Source of the DNA: Euprymna scolopes
Taxonomy: Eukaryota > Mollusca > Cephalopoda > Sepiida > Sepiolidae
Length of the DNA stretch: 21,224 nt
Direction: 5' to 3'
Assembly (NCBI GenBank): GCA_024364805.1
Contig: CM044497.1
Coordinates: 46,123,657-46,144,880, forward strand
Shown here: positions 9,950-20,149 of the stretch, in pieces
Layout of the letters: every line of letters begins with the position of its first letter
How positions within the stretch are numbered: position 1 is the stretch's first letter
The notes under the pieces: generated by a model
The model's database searches: none
What the model was told of the DNA's origin: nothing
What the model saw: only the letters and a program-made list of their open reading frames with translations
Translations under genes and position numbers: made by a program

Positions 9950-12100
9950 ACACATCTTCGCAAACTGTGATTTTCGCATATGCCTGTGCCACTCTCTGTC
10001 AAAGTCAATCGATGACGCCATTCGTATTACAAATATATTGGTGTGGCATTGACTTTTAATTATAGTTCGATAGTGCCACTCTTTAATTCTGTTACCAGGT
10101 AGGTGGTATGATGGCAAAAAATATAGCCTACGGTGGCATATTGCAAATAAGCATCCAAAACTTCCGAATGAATAAAACATACCTTAGGCTTCCACTAACT
10201 CCACCAACGCCAGAAGTAAATCATAGTAAAATACTGGGATGCAATGTTCTTTTTTCTAGTCTGCGTAGGGGCAATTGATTGGCATTCTTTACTTTGTTCA
10301 ACTACCTCTTGCACGTCCGGAATTGTTATGATCGCTTGGACTTTTTCTGCAATGTATAGAGTTTGTTTCTTGCATAATCGTTCGCCTAATGTTTTTTGTT
10401 TTTAGATGATTTACTGCACAACACACGAACCCCTGCATTCCTCTTTCCTTAGCCAGGATTTCTTATCTGGACATCCCGTCTGCTTATTTTTGTTGTGAGA
10501 GAACGAAGAGAATAGCTACATTCAATCTTAATCCTCATTTGGTAAAACAATAAACCTGACCTTTATACGTTACCTATCTACAATGTAATATTTCTTTCTA
10601 CATTAATCTGGAAGTATGGCAAATTACGGTCCACGATTTTAGTTTCCAGTTATATTCTGCTCCAGTCCCATGTAACTTTAACACACACGTAGATTTAATC
10701 GCAACTGCGACAAGCTACATAATTTTTAACCCGAGGAAATTCAACACTGGCCTAGAGTTTCTCATAGGCTAGACGACGCATATGAGTGGCAATTGTTTTT
10801 TGGAATTTCTCTGACGTCGACATTAATATTCCTCTGTCTATCCTTCTTTCAACTTCTTCTAAAACGACAACCCTTTATGTTTTAGTGTGTTTTTTGCAGC
10901 AGCTTCTCTGATTTCTACGCACACATTATTCAGTGGTCCATCGCCACTCTACTGCCAATTATCCACCATCAAGATGGCCTGCAAATGCCTGCCCTTAATC
11001 AGACATAGCCTTAATTTGATGGTTTGACATTATACATCTCGGCTGAACTTTTTGTAATTTTTGTTGAATGCGTAGATTGCCAAACATAAACTTTTATTTT
11101 CAAATGCTGGTCTCTCGATCGGTTTATCACATCGAGGATCAGTACCACATCAATTCCTGCAACAAGCATACTTAGTATTATCACTCGTTGTCACATCGGC
11201 ATATTGCTGACAAGGATCTCAGCATTTTCCTCTCTGTAAATTTGAATTTTCTGCCATCTAATATGCTAATGTTGCTGCACCAATTCCAAGGATAAGCGAC
11301 ATTTATAGTAACAGTGGTACGGAAGGAATCGACTTCAACTCTTTAATGTAATAATGATCGCTTTCTGCGGCAACATTGTTTTACACGCATTCTCTCTATT
11401 AAAGTGATGGCTACTGGTGCAAAAGCACTCTTTACATATGTGCCAAATGAAAAGAACAATTCCCGGCAACGTGTTTTACCTGGTAACACCGAGAACAGAT
11501 ATCTTTGGTCCTATCGTTCTCCATTTCTCATCAGGCCGGCCTCTTTCAATCTGCAGCATTTATCAGAAGACTACGATGTTTTTTGTTTTTTTTACTACTG
11601 CCACAAGTAATGTGGGATGTGTTTCCAGCATTCTAGCATGCCTCAAAATCTCTTGCGCCTTATTGCTTTCAATTTCTGAAAGTCGTTGCAGTCTCATAGT
11701 GATTCGGTCCTTGAAACTACTTTGTATAGCCAGTTTTACATTCTTTCCAAAGCTGCATCCTGCATATCCAAACAACCCCGCTACGTACCTTATTTCTGCC
11801 GCCTATATATCCAGCGATTCCCCGGTTCAGGTAACATTTCCGTGCTTATTATAAGCTGCAACTTTGTTTTTTTGAAAATATTGTCTTTAATAGGTTCTAA
11901 ATAATTTCGGAAATAATTTGAACGCTGTACATTTAAAGATAGCCTGCTAGAACGTCCCATTTTCAATATATTGGCATCAAAGTGGCTATGAATTCTATGT
12001 TCTTACAAATTCTGCTTGAAAACCCACGCAGCCGCATCATCTCCACCAGTAAACGGCCCCGTGATATCGCTGCTTAGACTTACCCGTTCGATTATATTAG
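9950..12100 (-). mobile_element. Ty3/gypsy-type LTR retrotransposon fossil, copy B (heavily decayed)
   Basis: Read on the minus strand, parts occur in the normal order for this superfamily. A gag start near 12060 shows FTGGDDAAAW. A gag core in the frame 11563-11775 shows YVAGLFGYAGCSF and EILRHARML. Worn zinc-knuckle sequence lies near 11520, and protease-like sequence near 11050-11150 (GIDVVLILDVI). The start of the pol linker near 10840 shows VERRIDRGI. An RT remnant near 10500-10550 shows YKGQVYCF and LNVA. Integrase zinc-finger sequence near 10270 shows SKECQSIAPTQ, and an integrase core end in the frame 9944-10180 shows PSYHLPGNRIKEWHYRTI. It is broken in many places (well over ten breaks) and shorter than copy A would predict for the same parts. 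It is AT-richer than copy A, which suggests greater age. No LTR of its own was identified with confidence. The exact ends are uncertain by about 100-200 bases. Confidence 0.75.
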
Positions 12101-12299
12101 TCGTTTATACCATTTTTTAATAACGTCATCATCGATTTTGCGACGAAATTCACTGTTTTCAAACAGCATTGGCAAATCAATTGAAGCGTCGGAAGTGCAG
12201 ATCCGAATGACTGGAAGCATTTTATGCACGATAAGCCAATCTGAAACGCTAAAAGATTCATAATGACTGTTTTAAAATCCACTAAATTTCAATTTGGTT

Positions 12300-13840
12300 T
12301 TACATTAAACATATATGGATAACATTATTTAATAAAATCTGAAAGTTGGTGTTTTTTTGAATCACACATTAGTACGCAGTTCTTGCTTATTTAGCTCATC
12401 TGTGCTTTCTATTATAAAAAAATTGTTTTAAATAACTTCACTAACGTAATGAACTTGCAATAACCCTTACCCCTGAGTGGCTTCTGGGCCTTGATAAGTG
12501 GTGATCACTGTGTAAAAAAACTTAAACATTTACATTGCTAATACAGATAAAGTGATTTTTAATTGAAGGAGAGTGGACATTAATCATTATGTTCTAATAT
12601 GAATGGATTACAATGTGTTAAGCATAGAAAGCAACGTAGAAACGATTATGTTACATTTTAGTCGCTTAAATATTCATATGATCAAAGCTATATAGTATCC
12701 TCTTCCTATCTCGCTTAAAAATAATTAACTAAAAACCGAAAAAATAAGTAAATATTGCCGACAGATAAAGAAAATCAAGACTGACTAATCCTATAAACGG
12801 CATGTAAAAAATGTTACTGGAATAGCATCAACCAAGTCATTATTGGTATTCGAAGATAAAACAGTTTTTTTCAGAAATAAATAGAAAGTTCCAAAAAGCA
12901 ACACTAAGTAAATTCCATTTACCTCCCCCACGAAATCCACGCTTACTCTCGTTCTTTACAATGTAGCATTACCTTTTTTAGCTAGACTTTGACGATGAAG
13001 TAGACTTTTAAAAAGTCGGTTTATTTACTCAAAACTGATGTTCGGAATGAAACGATTTCTGTGGATTACAATTTACCGTGATATAATGTAGACTTTTTAT
13101 TCAATGATAGATCGTTTAAGACAAATGCTCAGCCCAAAAATATGGTTCCTTAATTTCATCAACCCTTTACATCTGTTTTAATATGCAACGCATATTGCGC
13201 CGATTAAAAATTCGTTGAACAATGATCAAAATTAGTATCAGTAAAATACTATTAATTTCAGCAAAGATTGTCATTAAATTAAAAAGCGAACAAAACCTAA
13301 GCGGCAGATTATTCGTCTTTCTTTGCAAAATAACACGTCACGTGGGTATACAAACGCGGTGACGCACTCCCCAATAAAATTCTCAACCTTGTAGAAAAGG
13401 CTGGAGGCAGAGAGAAGTATTTCGAAACTGCGAAGGAGCGAGTATTTGTGAGAGTGTTCGTCAGCCACAGCTGAACATGCACAGCGCATCGACACGTTCG
13501 GATATGGTAATTACCACGCACATGCTAAGGCGTATGCAGATTATGATGCCCCAAAACAATTGCAGTTACACGGCTACTTCGAAATGAAATCTAAGCTAAA
13601 CCCACAATAGGTTCTTAAAGAGAGGCCATCTCTAAGATATTTAGTGGGCATGCTATGTAGCCAAGGACTCAGCAACAGGGCAGTTTGAAGACTCCAACTT
13701 CGAAGTTTTGCGACCTAAAGGACGATATTTAAAGTGCAACGCTGTTTGCTACTTTGTTCCAGAATACCAGGAAAACGATTTAAGCGTCAACGCATCTGAG
13801 CATGCCTGCCCTACTTGAGAGACGAAAATGTATAGATCTC
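12300..13840. other. mixed stretch between two LTR fossils, no gene seen
   Basis: 12300-13270 is AT-rich and blank. 13274-13521 carries two overlapping minus-strand frames of about 70 codons with no recognisable content; this patch and the next 300 bases are more GC-rich. It could be LTR or leader sequence of copy A or B, but no paired repeat was seen, so I make no firm call. Confidence 0.4.
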
Positions 13841-13850
13841 GTTTATATCG

Positions 13851-14269
13851 TGTGTTGCCAAACAACGATGAACACGGCTGTATATCGTCGGTGAATACAC
13901 CAATCTGTTACAGTGTACATCGAACACGAAAACTTTATGAGGAGCTTAAAGTGAGCAACCTATGTTTGTTTTCACTTAAGTTATTAGTGCCCAAAATTAA
14001 ATTGCAGAATTTCGAACGTCTTCCTGCATTTTATACCCTCACAAAATGCGCATTTGATTTAATCTAGTGAAGTTGATTTTTTATGGAGTGTTATTCGTGG
14101 AGTACTGCGATCAACAATTAAAACCCAGTCTTTAGTCACGTACTTGACCAACCGATGAAAGATTAAACTGCCGTAAAAAAATTAACAAGTTTTTGTAATG
14201 GAACCTCCCTCACTCGTTCAAAATGCACTAAGTAACCGGTTTGTTACCTCAGCTCTTTACCTATGTACA
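13851..14269 (-). repeat. candidate 3' LTR of Ty3/gypsy copy A
   Basis: On the minus strand this segment starts with tgtacatagg and ends with ggcaacaca, giving the TG...CA boundaries usual for LTRs. It lies just downstream of the pol C-terminus of copy A. A purine-rich run (aaaaatggggcagg, about 14276-14289) lies just before it and could be the polypurine tract, though about ten bases separate it from the boundary. A strong TATA-box-like string (gggtataaaatgc) sits at about 14027-14039, where a U3 promoter would be. No second copy was found to the right of copy A, so the boundaries are not proven. A 79-codon plus-strand frame at 13828-14067 overlaps it and is probably accidental. Confidence 0.35.
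14028..14038 (-). promoter_or_regulatory. TATA-box-like motif inside the candidate LTR
   Basis: On the minus strand gtgagggtataaaatgcagg contains a textbook TATAAAA. Its place about 230 bases inside the candidate LTR fits a U3 promoter. Activity is not implied; the element behind it is a fossil. Confidence 0.35.
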
Positions 14270-17200
14270 ACGAGACCTGCCCCATTTTTAAACTACCTTT
14301 CATATTATTTTAACCTCCGCGAGATTATATGAGACTATTTTGATAAATGTCACAGTCGCCATTTTGCTTTCTCGTTATCCTGTCCAACGTGCATGACGGG
14401 CAAACACGTGTGTATTTCACAGGTAGGTTGTTCATATGCCTGTTTCTATTTCTCCAACATTGCCTTCTGATCCCATGATCACAGAGATGGCAGAGAGTTG
14501 GCGCGCGCTTCCGCCGGGTGCTTCTTCGAAGGGAAACTGGTTATGCCTCTTTTTCACTTGCGCTCTCATCCAAAGTCTGAGGGTCGAACAACACTGCCTC
14601 CCTGGGAGGTTTATACTATCAGATTCACTGCTTTATGGGGAAGAGGGTGTTGCGAAAGAGAGTGATAGCCCGCTAGCTTCAGACTCAGAGTCGCTCCCGA
14701 CATCCAGTGGTAGTCGAAGTTGTGTCGCCGGCTTCACGTCCCTAACATGCCGACACATATTTCAAGATGACTGACTGCAGACGCACTACATCGGCCACTC
14801 GGCCCCGTTTATATCTGTAAGTGCACCGGCTTCCTGGCGACTTTACCAGACAGGATCCCCTAATGTGTACAACCCCCATCCTTCCTTGTTGGTGACTTAT
14901 CTGTTGGGGTAGATTCCCTTGTTTCGGATTTGATATTGATAGATTTATTTTGCATAAGCTATTCCTTTGATACGCCATATTCAGCGTGATGCTGTACCAA
15001 TATACGATTTCTGAGATGGTGCACTGCTTTCTGACCGCAGCTCTTTTGACACTGCGATGGCTCCTCTCAGCAATGCTGTTGCCAGATGGCACATAAGCAC
15101 ATCGCAATCGCACCTCCCATTTTGTTCATATACTGCCTGACCTCCTGGCTGCAGAAGGGTGGGTCATTGTCAGTAACACCTCTTTAGAACACAAATAACA
15201 TCTAGCAAATAATGCAGGAGATGTCTTGTCGCCAAAATTGCCTCCAGACCGCATATCGCATAGGTCCTCAATCGATTAGGTTAAGGAAGCGATTGCCGCC
15301 GTACTGTGTGATATCTATGCCCCCTAACTGCCACGTGCCGCTCACTCGCAATTGCCCTTTTCGACTGTATCGGAGCCGGGTGGATTGATTTACATGCCTC
15401 ATATGTACCCACTTCTCTCTTGGTATCTACCTTTCTTACTTCTGGGTTAACAATCTAAGTTTCCGCATTGGTTAGGAATCTGACTAATACGACCGCATAC
15501 ATACTACACGCGATGGCTGCAGACGGTTGTTGCAGCATCGAAGAACCTCCCTTGGTATTAGCAAGGAGCAACGGTAGTGGTACTTGTGTCAGCGCCTCTG
15601 CCCCTTTGTTTACATACCTGGATATTGTAACGTCTATGTCTAGGTTGTACCCTGCGATCATATCAACAAGCGTGGCGAACCGGCTTCGTATCTACAGCTT
15701 ACTCGCTTCCCGTGCTCTTACTCGTGCTCTTCCAGGCACTTCATAGGTTACCAGCCGATGAATGCATGCCGCGTTACTCCCTTCAATCTTGTATACTATT
15801 CACTAAGTTATATGCATGTATAAATTTTCTCTGGAGGAAGCCAATAGGCGTCTTCGATAATGCCATCAGCAACCGCAAGGACAAATCCAAGGGCTAATAA
15901 ACTCTCGTCCACACAGACCGTGAACTCCTTCCCATTACCGTACCAGTTCCCTTGCACGAAGTCGTCACGATTCGTACCTTTCCACAATTTCTCCTAGCAT
16001 GTTGAAGAGCGTGGCATCATTTACTTTATCGTCCCATTCCAACGATACGGATGTGGCACGACGTTTAATAGCCCTCACTACCACTCAACTTGATCCAACC
16101 ACACACAGGAAATGTCCCACAAGCTTTCCACAAGGAGAAAAAAACGCGCAGATGAGTGATCTTGTATTGGACTTCAGAACGTCTTCCAGTAGTTGCCCTC
16201 CTTGCTACAGCTCAATCGCAGCCCGAAAAATTTTGCTCCGTCTCGCAAACGCTTGGCTTCCTTGCATGCCAGTCCGTAGTACTCGAATTGCTTTGGACTG
16301 ACTGGCCTGACACAGGCCCCTCATTTACGAAGACAGCGTCGATGTAACACTGTTTTGCTTGGCGCACAACCCATCCTGGTTATGGATCCCGTTCATACTG
16401 GCCGTCCTAATGCCTGGTCCCACGCTGGAGCCGAACCCTAGCCTGGCCAGACAATAGCAAGTTCCTTTTACCTCCCCAGTCTTAACTCGTCACAGCGCTA
16501 TTGCAATGATAATTTGCAGGTAGTGTCTAAGCAGGTCACGAATTGCCCCGGTCTTACCCTTGCTGCAGACACTCCTTTAATTTGTGCGCACAAATATCAG
16601 TCGCTGCCGTGCATCCTTCAACATGTTCATTAAGCTCACGGTAGTCCATGACGGATAAGAACTTCTGTTTCTTTCTTGTAAGACCACTATCAGGAGGATC
16701 AGTCCTCGGGGGGAAGGTAGCTTATCCTCCGAGTATGGAATCACCCATCCTTTGTTGATCAACGTCTGCAGTTCTACTTGGAGGGGGTACGCTGATAGCC
16801 AGTTCCGTAACGAAATTGCTTGATCGCCAGATCACTTCCAAGATGTCGTCCACGCGTTGGCTTCCCCGTCGTACTCCGCATGAAATCGGGCTCGTCTTGG
16901 ATAATCGCAATGCAAACGTGTTTCTTATGTGCGGAGAACTCTATCTTGCCGGTGCAGTCCACAGTGATTCCACACGACTGTGTGATCAAATTCATCCCGA
17001 GAAGTAATCGTAACCAAGCAGCTTCCAGGCCACTAGCAGCGGTTAACACGGCTACTGGATGCCCGTTTCCGGTGCTTGTGCTGGTGACTCTCAACCCGCC
17101 AGAGGCCATCGACCCGTAAATCACGAACACGATTGTTTGCCCAGCACCCCTATAGCAACTTGTAACTGTGCCCAGCTCCTGAGATCTGCACAGCGGCGGC

Positions 17201-17415
17201 GCTATCTACAGGGGCTGGTGTCTTTTTTTAGTATAATTTACGCCCGCGCTAATACTTCCCAGATGTCCATCTCGTCTACTTTACACGAGGCTCGGAGCAA
17301 AACCTTCCACACTAGCGGATATCCCTGCAATACATTTGAAGAGCAGGTCTGTGCCTGACATTCATTCGAACAGGTCCGCAAGCTTTTTCAGTTCTGCCAG
17401 AAACACAAACCCTCT
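14270..17415 (-). mobile_element. Ty3/gypsy-type LTR retrotransposon fossil, copy A (gag end to pol end)
   Basis: The minus strand shows parts in the usual Ty3/gypsy order. The end of gag near 17260-17400 shows VFLAELKKLADLFE and DIWEVLARA. A protease-to-pol stretch lies in frame 16774-17130 (LLLGMNLITQSCG). The RT start is in frame 16577-16762 (INKGWVIPYSEDKLPSPRG). Further RT motifs are CYCLARLGFG near 16450 and CGKLVGH near 16110. The RNase H/connection end is in frame 15455-15661 (EALTQVPLPLLLA). The integrase core end is in frame 14742-15113 (CAYVPSGNSIAERSHRSVKR). A Cys-rich tail near 14470-14500 shows CHLCDHGI. The region is clearly more GC-rich than its flanks, which marks the insert. 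The element is broken, with roughly ten or more breaks. Its 5' part, including most of gag and any 5' LTR, is not present at the right edge (about 17415), where AT-rich sequence begins. It is better preserved and so probably younger than copy B. The host copy cannot move on its own. Confidence 0.85.
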
Positions 17416-17700
17416 ACCCGGTTTATGTTGGATTAATGTTCCCGATTTACAAATTATTCATCACTTCACTGTATTTGTGAGGTAGTTAAGCCTTTTTTAT
17501 TATATTTTTATTGTCTATTCAAAGAATATAAAAAGCTACACGTAAACTAAAACATTATTTACATTATAGACAATTATTTATTTGATTTCTACTTCGATTA
17601 AAACTATATTAAATTAAAAATATATTGTTCATGGAAAACCATACTATAAAAAAAACACCAAGAATATGTATAATCTACAATTATAAAAAAAAAATAAAAT
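17416..17700. other. AT-rich stretch, no gene seen
   Basis: AT-rich sequence resumes abruptly after the GC-richer fossil copy A. No LTR-like sequence matching the candidate at 13851-14269 was seen. An A run precedes the first microsatellite. Confidence 0.5.
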
Positions 17701-17707
17701 CACATTA

Positions 17708-18208
<501 letters not shown>

Positions 18209-18210
18209 CG

Positions 18211-18305
<95 letters not shown>
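18209..18305 (+). repeat. compound microsatellite (CT)13(AT)n
   Basis: CT units at 18211-18236 pass into AT units to 18305, broken once by a G at 18291. It has the same order and strand as the repeat about 500 bases to the left. The minus-strand 100-codon frame across it (Tyr-Ile runs followed by Arg-Glu runs) is a repeat artefact. Confidence 0.97.
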
Positions 18306-18329
18306 GGGAGAGAGATAGATAGATAGATA
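18306..18329 (+). repeat. (GA)n and (GATA)4 tail
   Basis: The AT run is followed by gggagagag and then four GATA units (18314-18329). The GA part is complementary to the CT run on the other side of the AT tract. Confidence 0.9.
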
Positions 18330-18339
18330 ATAATCTAAA

Positions 18340-19720
18340 TAAGGACATACATATATTATATATATACGTACACTAAGTTTTAAATTATTTTTAAATATGA
18401 ATAAGAAAAAAATACTATGTGTAAAAACAATGCAAAGAATCAATTTGATGGAGTTTAAGTTGTTTTGTCTTGAAGATTTCTCTTTCCATACAAGCATCAA
18501 GCTATATACATTATTCTTCTATATATGTTCATTCGTGTTATGAAACTATTCCGTTAGTTTTTTATTACATTTTTCTGATTAATAATTTCTGATTATGAAC
18601 AAATCTTGTTAGCTAATCTATTATGTGGAAATGTAACACGGCCAAAATGGTGTGTCTTAAAAGCCTACATAAAATTGCAAAATAAATAATGCGTTGATAT
18701 TAAACACGACACATTTTAATCGTTGGTGTATTAAAGACTATTAATAAGAGCAGATGTCGTAATGCATGTTCAAACACGTACCCGTAATAAAATTTGTATT
18801 TAAATTGCGTTCTCTCATATATCATGCAAATATCCTATTGTTTGTATGATGCAACTGAATTTAATAAATATTTATGTAATATATTAAATACGTGACACTT
18901 TACAAAGAGTTTAATGTGCTCAATGGACATGTCGTACAACATGTGCCGGTAGGTTAGAAGTGTTGCTATGTTGTTGTTTTTTTTTTAATCAGTGCACATG
19001 TTCGTCCTAATAAATAATTAGCACTTTACTATATCCCAGAAAATACCACAATAATTAAATGTCACTTTTATCAGAATCATTGAAATGGAAATATCAGTCA
19101 ATATTATCAAAATTAAATCGATTGTTAAGAAACAAATGTCTGTTTATCTATGTGTATATATTGTAGAATATATGCTTGTATTTCTGATGATTTCAAGCTT
19201 CCAGATATCAGTCTTTATTCACGTGTCGCATCTCATTTTGACTGATGTCTCTAAATTATTATTCTTTAATTAAATATAAATTACGTTCACTGGATCTATG
19301 GAAAAAGTCGATTAAAATCGTTTAAAAGCACTTAAGCGTGCACTTTTCTATCATATTGAACCTGATTGATGGTTGCTTTTTTATATAAATAAGCAGGGGT
19401 TCTATAATATATGACTGCTAAAATGGTGGTATTGTTTATTAAATATTATATTATATTTCTAAATTCATTTTGTACGTCTCATATGTGACTAGACATTAGT
19501 AGATGGAACTGTTGGGGGAAGACGGATGACATGTAAGCTAGCGAGAAATACTAGTCCTAGACATGTCGGTATATGAATTGTTTTTGGAGACACATTTTTC
19601 TAGAGAACATTTGAAAACATATACGGCGTTTTTAGCAAGTTGTCGTCGGGTGTCGTATTATTGCGTATTAGTGATTTGTTTTAGATTTTATAGTAATAAA
19701 CCATGAATTGAAGGTTAGAA
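18340..19720. other. AT-rich stretch, no gene seen
   Basis: A 62-codon plus-strand frame at 19085-19273 is rich in Ile, Val, Leu and Ser, and has no recognisable family; such frames are expected by chance in AT-rich DNA. A T run lies near 18980. Nothing else was identified. Confidence 0.5.
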
Positions 19721-19724
19721 TGTC

Positions 19725-19798
19725 TTTGTACAATATTTTTTATTATTTTTTTTTCGATTTTATGATTAACGTGCATTTCATTAAAGTGAATAAATTAA

Positions 19799-19829
<31 letters not shown>

Positions 19830-20027
19830 GTTATTATTATTATTAATGTTGTTGTTGTTGTTGTTTAGTTTTGTTGTTGAATGTTGGAAGAGAAGATCCG
19901 CACTGGTGGTATGAACATTTTTGTAGAATATTTTTTTTATTATTTTTTCTTCGATTTTATGATTAATGTTCATTTCATTAAAGTAAATAAGTTATATTTA
20001 TTATTATTATTATCATTATTGTTATTT

Positions 20028-20072
<45 letters not shown>

Positions 20073-20144
20073 ATTGTTGTTGTTGTTATTATTGATGTTG
20101 TTGTTGAATGTTGGAAGAGATGTTCCACACTGCCGGTATGAAAA
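19725..20144 (+). repeat. tandem duplication of a ~195-225 bp unit with (TTA)n(TTG)n core
   Basis: Copy 1 (19725-19919) and copy 2 (19920-about 20144) share the same order of parts. These are tttgta(c/g)aatatttttt, then tcgattttatgattaa, then catttcattaaagt, then an A/T linker, a TTA run, a TTG run, ttgaatgttggaagaga, and cactg(g/c)(t/c)ggtatgaa. Copy 2 is longer because its TTA/TTG core is longer. The flank before copy 1 shows weak likeness to the end of the unit. The poly-Leu and poly-Asn frames here come from the triplet runs and are not genes. The repeat ends exactly where the LINE remnant begins. Confidence 0.85.
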
Positions 20145-20149
20145 TTCGG

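Noticed and set aside
9793-10059. Plus-strand 88-codon frame with hydrophobic start resembling a membrane protein
   Set aside because: It overlaps the integrase end of copy B on the minus strand, and the hydrophobicity is what AT-rich codons give.
11417-11854. Plus-strand 145-codon frame, the longest in the window
   Set aside because: The opposite strand carries recognisable gag sequence of fossil copy B; the plus-strand frame is its shadow.
14436-14774. Plus-strand 112-codon Ser-rich frame
   Set aside because: It is the shadow of the C-terminal pol tail of fossil copy A on the minus strand.
15468-17358. Several plus-strand frames of 60-100 codons
   Set aside because: All lie opposite the pol and gag parts of copy A, which explain the sequence on the minus strand.
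19708-20141. Plus-strand frames with long Leu or Ile runs and minus-strand frames with long Asn runs
   Set aside because: They are translations of the (TTA)n(TTG)n triplet repeats and have no independent protein content.
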